Shown here: positions 24,627 through 35,100 of the stretch, one piece after another | How the letters are laid out: each line of letters begins with the position of its first letter | Numbering within the stretch: position 1 is the first letter of the stretch | NCBI GenBank assembly: GCA_013400975.1 | Contig: WBMZ01000408.1 | Span: 105,631-169,630, forward strand | DNA from: Atrichornis clamosus | Lineage: Eukaryota; Chordata; Aves; Passeriformes; Menuridae | Direction of reading: 5' to 3' | Length of the DNA stretch: 64,000 nt | Translations under genes and position numbers: made by a program | The notes under the pieces: model-generated | Told to the model about the DNA's origin: nothing | The model's input: the letters and a program-made list of their open reading frames with translations, nothing else | Databases searched by the model: none

Positions 24627-27600
24627 GTTAACTGCCCTTATTTCCACAAGGAATCCCTGAGACATACCCAAAACTGGACAGTGAAAGTCATCACTGTTCA
24701 GAGAAACTGGTTCAACCCTTCTAGTAGGATGTAGCTATTTTGCATGGGAATCAAGATGTCCATCACTTCAGAATGAATCTATTTGCACCAGAACCAACTA
24801 CACTGTTTAAGACGCAGGTTAGAGAGTCATTTCAGAGTAAATCAGTCCACTCCAAGGTAGAAGCCAATGCCATCGCAGTTAGCTACATCAGAGCAATCTG
24901 CACCAAAGTTAAAAGTTTTCCAAAGGATATCTGGGAACGTTACCTATCCAGAGTTCATCTCCGTGGGCACCAGCTGACAACGACAGAAAGCAGGTTAAAC
25001 ATTAGCATTACTGGACCAAGTTCAACATGCCTACGTGGTCGGCACTCGGGTACTCCGGACATCTCACTGTGTGTGTGTTTGGGGACTAGCAAGGGGAAGA
25101 GTAGGAAGAATGCATTTTTCTACAGCAAGTACATACAGTTTTATGGTAAAAAGCGCAAGTTTCATCCTATTCACTTCCAGACTGAATTCTATGACCTACA
25201 GTAGACTGAAAAGGTGCCAACACTTACTTCAAGGAGACAGATAAAGGAAGTCTTCTTCAACTATTGCTGTCAACCTACAGCCACACCCACTTTTTCCTCT
25301 CATGCTTCCACTGTATCACCTCATTTCACAGCAGCTAGAGGAGCATGTGAATGCAGAGTAAAATGGGAAAGCAAAGAACTCAACAACAATAGGAAGTACC
25401 AGAACAGCAAAGGCAAAACAGTCACTACTGTTTGGGTTCTTTTTTTAAAAAGAGGCTGAAGACACAAGTGAGGAAATTGTTTTAAGATGCATTTTTACTA
25501 ACTTCTTCTCCTCCCCCAAACTCTTCTTTCCCAATGACAGTGTTTTTGTCTAGTTTTAAAGACAAGACCAAAACTTATCCTGGTAAGAACTAAGGTCTTT
25601 TATGACCAGACCTCTCCTAAAGTCCAAGTTCAAGTTTGGTGAACACAAATACAGACTTTTGTCACCAATCCTCCTTACTTTTATTTGGGCTTGTGCATAT
25701 TAAGAATGAAAAATTTAAATTTTGATTTGTGACTTTCTACTGATACACATCCCAAAAGAAAAGGAACTTCTGAGAATGTAAATTCTTGCTACAAATGCCT
25801 GTATATTCACTGCTAGTGCATGAACTCCCATGATCAATGTTGTATCCTCAGCATCTAGGTAATGACATACTAGCATGCTGTGAAACATCTCCCTACTCAC
25901 TGATCTGAGAAATACTTTGATCTATTGCACTGTCATTCTAGCATCCAAAATGTATGTTATGAATTGCAGGAATCTCTCCTCCTTTTCATTTTACAGTCAG
26001 ATTCGCTTAGACCCACAGAAGACTTACCAGTTGGCATTACTTACACTGGAGAAGTGTCTGAGAATGGGAAAATAGGAGCAAGAATGATGAAGAATGTAGA
26101 GTGGAAGGAAATAAATGGGGTACAAGAAGTAGCCCACAAAACCTCATCATTAAATGTTACCCAAAAGATCAAAAAGTCCTTGTGATCAGAAGGTGAGAAA
26201 GACCTAAAGGTCCGGCCAGCACATTAGCCCCAAATGATTCCTTCAGTTACTATTTCCACCACCCCTGGACCTTGCAACAGGTCTGCACAGGAGTCTCCTT
26301 CACACGTGAAAATACAAAAGCAGAAATACACCAGTTCCACCAGGGAAGCTGCCCAGACAGCCACACAAATGTCTCCCTGCAGAAGATCACTGCAGGTAAC
26401 TTTTCTATAGTCTGTCTGCTGAAAGCACCTCCTGCTACCATCCTGTGCCCCGCAAGACTTGAAAGGTGAGCTGCAGGTAGCTCCCGCCTCTCTGCCCAAA
26501 GGCTCATATGGTTGGAGAATTCACAAGTGGATTTTGTTCACTGCAGCACAAAGACACGGAGAAATACCCTTCGAGGCCTGCCAATGCCTACAGGGAAACA
26601 CAGCAGCAAGGAGGCTGCAGGAGCTCAGGGAGGAGCTGGAGCTCAGAAGCAGCGTAGGCAGTCACCAGGACCAGCTTCTCAGGGAACAAATCTGCCCCCT
26701 GTTTATTGTACACCTTTGTAGGACTCTCTTGGCAAGCAGATTCAAGCAGTATTTAGATGTGGCTACAGCAAAACGAAGCTTTAAACTGAATTTGGCTACT
26801 GGTTTGCACATTCAATCCTAGGTCTTTTGACTTGGCCATACCCCTAAAGCCAGTGGCAGCTCACAACAGAATTTCCCAATTTTTTTAATACTCATCTTCC
26901 TCTTATAACTAAAATAAAAAGCCACTTCCTTTGGCTTCTCTTTGCTATTAGGCACAATTCTCCTTTGACAATTTTTTTCTCTGATTTTTGCCTAGCAGGC
27001 GATAAGCTGCTCAGGGCTTTCAATGCTTTCCAAATGAGAACTGCAAATCCCCATTTTCAGTTGGAAATCTAGCTGTTGCCACTTCCTCCACAATGCCTGA
27101 GGCAGACCTGCAACTGTGCTACCTCTCAGCATTATCAATTTAAAGCCTTTATGCTCAACCATAGAGAGAAGCATGCTACTAACGAGAAGGGATCTAAGCA
27201 AGAACCTGGAGGAACTGGAAGGCAGGAGGAAACAAAATGATGCATCTTTTCTTGGATCATAATAATTATGAAGCCAAAGAATAAATCAATTTTGAGGTAT
27301 CTAAGTGTGTATGGCTCCCCTCAAAGTTGGTGTAAAGTCTTCCTAGGTGAAAGGAAATATCAAAGCATGTCTTCAAGAATGCCTTACACACCAGGCCAGC
27401 ATGAAGCTATTTCTGATAAGCCTCCATACACTGTCAAAATTCATCTTGTGTTAAGTACTTTTGTAAAAAGACTAACTGAGGTGCTATTATTGCCAAAATT
27501 ACATTAATGATATTCTATTCTATGTCTAATTTTTAAAATTCTTTTAAAACTCCAATCTTATGTAAAGAAATTAATTTTTATGTTCAACTAGCCTTATTCT

Positions 27601-28350
27601 ATTTGTTAACACATAAAGGGCACAACAGGTACTGAGCAACTGAAATTGCTACACTGGCTCTTTGGTGAAGGGCTGATGAGAGTGCTAATTGCTCTAAGAG
27701 CTAATATTCATAAGCATTTGTGAGGGAGCGTGGATTCTACTCAGGAACCACAGAAATAACAGCCTTGAGGACTACCTTAACCAGGCCTGCAATATTTCCC
27801 AGAGGAAGAGGTGTGACGTATCTCTGCACATACCTCTCAATTGGATCTCTCACATCCAACAGTAAGACACTGATGCACTGAAGTCAACAGGTTGTGTGGG
27901 TGTAGAAGCCCACCTGGAATGATCCACCTTGTAAAGCTAAGATCAAGACCCGTAACTGCTTGGTAGACTGTAACCATGAAACTGGTGGCAGCGAAAAAAT
28001 GAGAGGTGAACCAGGAAAAGGCATGAGTGGTGGCCCATTTCAGAACACTGTGTCAGACAGGACAGAAGGATTCCTATTTCAAATGTATGCAAACTGAAGT
28101 TTATTTTCAAAAGTGCAGCTTTATTGCAAACTTAGTTTGCTCATTGAAAAATGTTACGCAGTCACTTTTCAGGGAAGAGTCATTAAGGGATATACAAAAA
28201 TTGAAATCTACGTGGGGGAAGAGAGTTGATATTCTAGGCTACTTTAAAGAAATGCAGGTGCATAAAGGCCATTGATTTCAAATGGAAATCACGGACCTGC
28301 ACAGCTCCGACAACTTTTGAAATTCCCTGTCTAAATCAATGCACAGATTA

Positions 28351-28457
28351 GGAGCTGGGTTCTGTTCTGAGTTAGACCAGTACAAACTCACCCTGACCTT
28401 AGACCAGAAAGCTCCTCTGTAATTTACACCACCACAACCAAGCAGAACTTGGCTCTC
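28351..28457. repeat. Possible relic of an ancient amniote interspersed repeat in the 3' UTR
   Basis: The stretch GAGCTGGGTTCTGTTCTGAG, then TTAGACCAGTACAAACTCA, TAATTTACACCACC and GCAGAACTTGGCTC, follows in order the motifs of a repeat I know from turtle and crocodile genomes (a TTACACC-x-GTGTAAAT core with GGAGAATC-GGCCC ends). I recall the family only by its look and do not name it. The match is eroded but collinear over about 100 bp. Confidence 0.35.
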
Positions 28458-28896
28458 AGTTCCTATCCTCTCTTCCCCACCAGCATTTGCTAAGAAAGAG
28501 AAATATGATGTGGGGCAAATATACTCTGCACTAGCTGCAGCTTAGATGTTTGATGGGCACAAGAACCATTTCAAGACCAAAGTCCTGAAGCCAATACACA
28601 GAAATTAATATCCGCTAAAATTACATGAATACACAAGATTAAAGAATTAACCATTTGGTATGCTAGTTCTCTACTCTTTTTCAGTTAGACATCCCAACTC
28701 ATTGAAGAAAGTATATGGACACAATGAGAATCATCTGCAAGTCAGACAGTTGTCTCCTCAACAAAGTATGGGTAACATAATACAAAAATAAATAAAAGCC
28801 TTGTCAGATTTGCCTCATTCACAATACCACTGGGCATTCCTCAATCAGCAGGACAATCACAAGCAGGATTTCATAGGCTTCAATTAAAATTTTTAT

Positions 28897-28947
28897 GTGA
28901 TTTAAAAACATTTAAGTGTTACAAACATATTTAAATCACCACTTAAA
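28897..28947 (-). other. Interleaved inverted repeats in the 3' UTR (pseudoknot-type order)
   Basis: Arm A gtgatttaaa (28897-28906) pairs with A' tttaaatcac (28930-28939). Arm B tttaagtg (28911-28918) pairs with B' cacttaaa (28940-28947). The order A-B-A'-B' cannot form two nested hairpins at once; it gives either a pseudoknot or two alternative hairpins. Confidence 0.6.
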
Positions 28948-30906
28948 AATATTCGGCTTATATTATTAAGATCTATTTTACCAAGTATGAAATAATGACT
29001 TCATAACAACAGAAGCATGAAAATAATTTTTGTTTCTTCCACCCACATACACTTGCAATTTCAGAAAAGGACATATGCATTATCCATACTCTTTTATATT
29101 TCAAGAGAACAGATCTTTCAAGAAAAGAGGGATAGTATGATTGCTACAACAGTAAAAAGACACAAGACCTATCCCATTTAAATTCTGTTCCTTAGGAAGA
29201 TGGAAGGAGAGGTTTGGGTCAGAGATTTTGGTGTGTGCCTGGCTGCTAACAAAATGAATTTCTATAGCAACTAAACTTCATTCAATGATCTTTTGCTCAA
29301 AAAAATGTATTAGGCCTCCCTATTACATGTGCTTGGTTCTCTTAATTTCCTGAAACATACTAGGAATCACATAGGTAGGACTTTTTACTGTAAGGTAGAA
29401 TAAAATCCATCATCTACAGTATAAGACTGAAATGTAGAATTTTTTATTTTCTCTCATCTGTATCTCTGAACAATCCAAGAAGAGTAGAGACTTATATTAA
29501 ATAGGAGCTACTTTTACAGTCAAAGTCAGAGTACAGTAGCAAGTTTGAGCCCTATAGTCACCAGCAAATTCCTTCTTGATAAGGACGTGCAACACCTCAG
29601 AATTTCTGCTGCTCTTACCCCTTGGTTTAAAAAACATAAAATTTAAAAAATTTTTTAAAAATCTAAAATCTAGCTTACTCCTTTCTTTAGGAACGGAAAG
29701 TACTACCAAAGAGTGAATACTATCTTTAGCAGGTGCTCAGTACAAATAAAACCATCCTGCAGACAGAAGGAATTCTTACCTATTTTACTTTAGTGATTTC
29801 TCTTTTGGTTAGCCGTGACTGCTGATAGGTACCTGCTAGTTCCTGACATACATTCAGCTTCCCAAACAGATCATGAAACCCTACAGGTGTTGAAAAAACT
29901 ATATGGCTCTCAGGGGATTAAAAACTATCCAAGAAAGTCTCACTAGTTAGACATATTTTGAGAAATGCATCCATTTGAAACTTACAAAGGGTCTGACCTA
30001 GACTTGTGTGGATGGGCAGAATACCAACCAAATTCTTCCAGTTTCAGCTGGGAAATTCCTGTCAGCCTGTCAGGCAAAGAGTTCTGGACAAAGACACACC
30101 TGAAAAGGCAAATTATCAATGCTACAAGGCCACAGTAATTCAGCAAGGAAGGGGATTTCTGCACAGGAGTCTTCACTAATCCGTGATCTATTTCAATCCT
30201 TCTATGTTTCTTTTTTTTTTTATTTCCTGGGCTAACTTCATATCAGCCTTCAAATTTATGGGCAACCAGTCAACTGATCCCTTTGCTACTCAGTGAATTA
30301 CAAATCATGATAATAAAAAAAAACCCAAATCAGCATGCAGTAAGAGTGACCAGTTCTGGAAGGGGACAACTCTCACTTCTTCACCAAAAGAAGAAAAGGA
30401 ATTGCTGCTCCCTGCACCCCAAATACACACACGCACACAGAGGAGGTCAAGAGACTATTTTAAGATACTGCCAAACTCATCCTTGAATCATGATCTTGAT
30501 TTAGGACTTCGGTGCACCACTCTCAAATCAGTGCGTGCAGCCAAGTTTTCCATGCCAGATGCTACTTTTGGAAAAAAAGTAAATTAAAAAAAAAAAAAAT
30601 CAAGAGACTTCTGCCCACTGGAAAACTTTCTACCAGATGCTAATGGGATGGCAAGCACTGATCCGAACCCTAGGGAACAGTAACGTGCATCAGTGATCTG
30701 AGGTATCTTCCCATTTCTAGGTCTTTCTGCTAAGATCAATTACATCCAGTAACTGTGCTGTATCCTTAAGGAATTATTGGGGAACAGTGAACCTGCCTGC
30801 AATAAATGAGCACCGGTGCGTAACAAGCACATGTGAATGCTACAGCAAGGTTCACAGAGGGCTAACCCTGGTCAGTACTGAAGCAGGGGTTTTCTTCTCA
30901 ACCCCC

Positions 30907-30970
30907 CCTTAAAAAAAAGGGAAGAGAAGACAGAAAAATAAAAAAAAGGAAAAAAAAGGAAAGATAGAAA
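30907..30970 (-). other. Pyrimidine-rich tract near the INO80D stop codon (mRNA sense)
   Basis: The plus strand is almost purely A and G here (aaaaaaaagggaagagaaga and similar), so the mRNA carries a 60-nt U/C tract about 45 nt after the stop. Such tracts can bind PTB or similar proteins; that role is inference. Confidence 0.5.
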
Positions 30971-31013
30971 ACACAGGTCCCCCATCTACCTGCAGGGAGC
31001 CAGGCAGACAAGC

Positions 31014-32182
31014 TCAGTTGGAGGTGGTGAAGGGCGCGGATGCGTTATTGGTACTGGTAGCGGTGGCACCGGTCACTGCGAAGCCCGTGGGAGGAGCTAT
31101 GGAGCTGTGGCTGGGCTGCAGGTCCTTGGGAATGCCACTGTGGGAGCTCAGCTGGTGCCCAAAGGCTGCGCTGAACTGAGGGAGCTGTTGTTTAGGGGAG
31201 GTGGAGCCCATGAGTTCAGCGGAGGCAGGACCCATGCCACTGAAACTGGTCTGCGGTAACCCCGGAAGCACACTGGAGCTGTTGGGGGTCACAGTGGCGA
31301 AGGCAGGCTGTGTGGTCTCTGAGTGCGAGGTGGTAGGTGGTGTGGACAGGGAGGTGGACAGGAGGTGTCCATCTGCACCAAGAAGGTTGCTAAACGGAGA
31401 GGGGTCCCCAAGATTGACAGGAAGATTTCCCCAGTGAGTTCTGGGGTTGACCACCCCGCTAAGTGGCACATCCAGCTGAGTTGGGAGCAAGTGCTGTGCC
31501 ATCATGGGCATTTCTGCTGAGAAGGTAGCTGCCAAGTTATCACCAGAAAAGGATGTGGTGTGAGGGGATGTGATATGATCACTGTAGGGAGACGGCACAT
31601 GCTCACTATCATAATGGCTTCCATGGGGTGAGGAGTGTGAATGGTCACTGCTGTATTGCTGTCGTGAGGTGATCAGGTCATCTGCCTTGCTCAGCAGCTG
31701 GGCAGGGTGGGGCCTCTGGGAGGCATGGCTGCCATCATGAAGTCCATGAAACTGTCCCGGGAAGGCTCTCTCCCCAAGGCCACTCTGGCTTATCAGAGTG
31801 GCAGAAGTAAGGCCAACGTTGGCTGGGGCTGAGAACTGCCCCTGGATCTGCCCTGCCAGGGGCGTAGGTGGGTTGGACAAGGTAGCAGAACGGAGCAAGT
31901 TCTCATCCAGCTCCAGACCGGAGAAATTATCATGTACTATACGCCCATTCAACAGCTCCCCCAGATCCGTGTTAACCTCTCGACTCAAGGACTGCATTCC
32001 TGGAGCTCCAGCACCTGTGGAGAACACCCCTATCGCTCTATCTGACAGCTCCTGAACTGGCACACCATCTGTCTGTGTAAGTACTCCAATGGTACTCAGG
32101 CACTCAAGAGAAGTTACAGCCTGTAGGGCCCGTTCCAGTTCTTCAGCCTCTTCTGTGGTCGGAAGGAGATCTCCGTTTTTAC
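31014..32182 (-). CDS. INO80D: INO80D coding exon 9 (last coding exon, Ser/Thr/Pro-rich tail)
   Basis: The coding part of the terminal exon is 1,169 nt and encodes about residues 641-1029. The acceptor is GTTTCCACAG|GTAAAAACGG and the stop is TGA at 31016-31014. It starts KNGDLLPTTEEAEELERALQ. It goes on through a conserved LGELLNGRIVHDNFSGLELD block, a His/Ser-rich SSDHSHSSPHGSHYDSEH stretch and a low-complexity Ser/Thr/Pro/Gln tail with several SPH, TSP and SDH motifs. The frame stays open about 50 codons into the upstream intron (to 32333), but that part does not match the family. Confidence 0.97.
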
Positions 32183-35100
32183 CTGTGGAAACAGGGACAC
32201 CAGCAGTTAGCGCACTGCTCTCAGGTGAGCCTGGCACTGGCACGCAAAGGATGCAGATGTACAGACAGTTCAGTACAGAGCTGCACTGTATGATAACCTT
32301 CCAGCGTGGCCTGCAGTACACAGCAAATATCATTCACCAGTGTTCACTGGCTAAGCAAGGTAAGAAAACCGTAAAATTACACCTTCCTCTTCAATGGAAC
32401 TCCCCCTATCCACCCTCCTTTTCCACATAGTACAATAGGAGACACTACTTAAACCTATTAAAGTAAAAATGCTTAAGTAAGATTTTCCTCAATGCTGCAA
32501 TAACACATAGTCCGAAACCCCACTTTCCACTTACCACATTACAGCCTGGACCTAAAATTTACACAGACAGTATAATTTAGGTTAATATCAACTCAAACAC
32601 GGTCTGATGTCATGTTGTATCAGAAAATGACCAAAGAAATCACATACACAACTCTGGGCTGTTCTAATTTCTTTGTTGTATGTGATAGGTACCGAGCTTT
32701 AGAATGCAGAAATTCAGGCACATTTCTGATCAAAAGCTATTTTCAAAAATGTATTTAAAGATTTTTATTCTCACTCTCTTCTCTTTTTATTAAAGGCCAA
32801 CAATGACTGTGATTCCAGCCCCACTCGATGGCAGAAATATGCCATTACTGAGAATAGTCTTGATTGAACTGTAACACTGACAGGCAGTAAAAATGTAAAA
32901 TGAATTATTAAAATACTAAACCAATTATGATTTTCAGAGCAGTAATTATATGAGCAAGCAGAGAACTACACACACAGCGTGCTTAAAGTCTGCTTTACTT
33001 TGGAGCTCACAAACAATAGAGCAAATGCACACTTCCTTCTCTAGAATTTATTACCTCTGTAGGAAAGCAAACAATTCCTCGAAATGCAGTTTAGAAAGAC
33101 TCACTCTTCAGTTCACTGACTGTGTTCATGCTAGCATTAAATAAAATGGTACCTTCAAAGAAATCAAAATCTTGCAAGTCATCGGGCAGCCGCGGCAGGA
33201 CATCGGAGAAGTCCTCCTGATTCAATTCCAAGTCATGTGGAATGTCTGTGATTTCATTGGCGATATCATCAGGCAGCTCATCAGCACTGAGCTCTGGTGT
33301 GGAGGGGCTCCTGCACAGAAAGCAGCATTAGTACCTGGTGTTCAACTCTGCTTCCTCCAAAGGGCAACTATCAATGCATAGCCATCTATAACGGATGTTT
33401 CCCCACACATTTTTTTCCCCATCGTCTAGGAAAAAAACGCTTTTAGGAAGTTTCCTTAGGAAGCTTACACTTAGACTTCTCATTAAGTACGTAAGAGGCA
33501 ACATCAGGAGCAAGGTCATTTTGGATTTGAGCAAACCCAATCATTGCTCAAATCCAAAATGACCCACTCTAAAGGTTTTTTTTCAAGTCACATGGAGATG
33601 CAACTTCTAGCCCTGTCCAGATACTGCTCAGCACAGCAAGGTCACAGCTTTGTACAGTGCCCATTGGCAACACTCGAGCCAGCAGTGGGAAACTGGGGCA
33701 GGAATAGCACTGACCGTATGTGGGGTATCTCTACTGGCAGTGAGACACTGGCAGGCATGGTGAGGTTCCCTTGGGGCACTGCAGGAGGAATGGGTTTCTG
33801 GGGCCGGCGTGGGCCTCGCCTTCTCTTCTTCTTGTGTTTTTTGGTAAGTGCAGGTGGCTTCGTTTTTTTCCTGGGTTTCCTCTGCTGCTGGTGCTGAACT
33901 TTACGGGAGCTGTCCCCTCTCAAGAAATTATCCTTTGGGAGCAAAACAATGGCAATGGGAGCATATTAAGAACAAGCATTACTTCCCTTGTTTTTTCACA
34001 CTGATCATTCCGTAGGCATGTGGAATGCAATGTAAGAGAGACTGCTAACTTACACCCAGGCACAGTTTCAAAAATTGAGCTGTTTCCTTCCTCGTTGACC
34101 CCAATGGCAAAAATAACATAGACCAAATTATAAGGTATGATAAATAGGAGATTGTGCAGTGTCACCTTAAAAATTATCGTAGCAAACCCTAACTAAATAG
34201 TGCAAAATTGTAACCTTTAGCAGCACTCCTGTAAGTATTAAAGACAAAACACTGTTGTGAGGTAGTGTTAATGTGGATAGTGTGCAGCAGCTGAAGCCAG
34301 AATCCTTAAGTGCCCACTGCAATAACAGAGGGACAGCATTGAGAAGATGGAATTAATACTGTTGGACTAGCATAAGGATGTGGGAAAGCAAGTATGATCC
34401 CATTGCTTCTGGACAGCAATCATTGACCAATTGAAAAATAAATCAAACCACCATCAGTCTTCAGTTCCCACCATACTGGGAATGGCAGAGGATCATATTT
34501 GCTACAGAAGTAAACCTTGAGAGACATGCCCAAGATTGTCTAGAAGAGGGGGAAAATCCCATATGTATCCACGTAGCACAAACCCTCACATTTTAATCCA
34601 AAAAACTCCATAATTCACAACTATTGGAGAGGCTGGACAAAAACAGTAACAAAAACCCTACAATAACCCAACAACATTAAAAAAAAAGAGGCAGTTTTAC
34701 ACCTAATTGAAGTTAGGACAAGAGGCCTTGAAGGAGGGGCAGGACAGAAGTGGGTTTGTGAATTATCCTAAAGGTTTTGTTCTGGAAGATAGGAGGCATA
34801 CAAGGAGAGCAGAGGACATCAACTTCATTTCTCCATTCTCTCAACTTGAGGTAGGCCGCTGCTTTTCCTCTGGGATCCACAGATCCCTGAAGGAGGTTAA
34901 AGATAAATTCTAATAGTTACTAAAAGGTAAATAAAGTAGCTAAACCATTATTTGCATGCTTGTAATTGCTACCTACATTTCCTTTAGAAAATATTTTGGG
35001 CCCCATGTACTGAGACTGCTTAAGATGCAGTGTTCTTAATACCACATTCGTATTTCATTCAGATCCAAGCACCAGGAGTGAGCCCAAATAAACTGACTAC

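Larger units (their letters stand above)
19130..31013 (-). other. INO80D: Inferred INO80D 3' UTR (about 11.9 kb, single exon)
   Basis: From the stop codon to a well-formed AATAAA at 19154-19149 the strand is AT-rich and has no coding exon, splice-linked frame or recognised gene. Human INO80D also has an unusually long 3' UTR (recalled, not checked), so I read this whole block as the untranslated tail. It holds a polypyrimidine-rich stretch (in mRNA sense) just after the stop at about 30907-30965, an A-rich run in mRNA sense at 24591-24626, AT dinucleotide tracts and two Pumilio-type TGTATATA octamers (21042-21035 and 19202-19195). Shorter isoforms using earlier AATAAA signals are likely. The extent is inferred; transcript reads would settle it. 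Confidence 0.7.

Noticed and set aside
24740..25204. 154-codon plus-strand open frame
   Set aside because: It lies antisense within the inferred INO80D 3' UTR and has no family features or promoter.
29642..29659. 18-bp A/T palindrome tttaaaaaattttttaaa
   Set aside because: Low-complexity A/T runs give such symmetry easily; no independent evidence.
32183..32333. Open frame extending exon 9 about 50 codons upstream with its own ATG
   Set aside because: It runs through a good acceptor (GTTTCCACAG) and has no similarity to INO80D. The exon 8 to exon 9 junction is in frame and matches the family.
33544..33897. 117-codon plus-strand open frame with hydrophobic C-terminus
   Set aside because: Antisense of exon 7, whose Lys/Arg codons read as Phe/Leu on the other strand; not a membrane protein.
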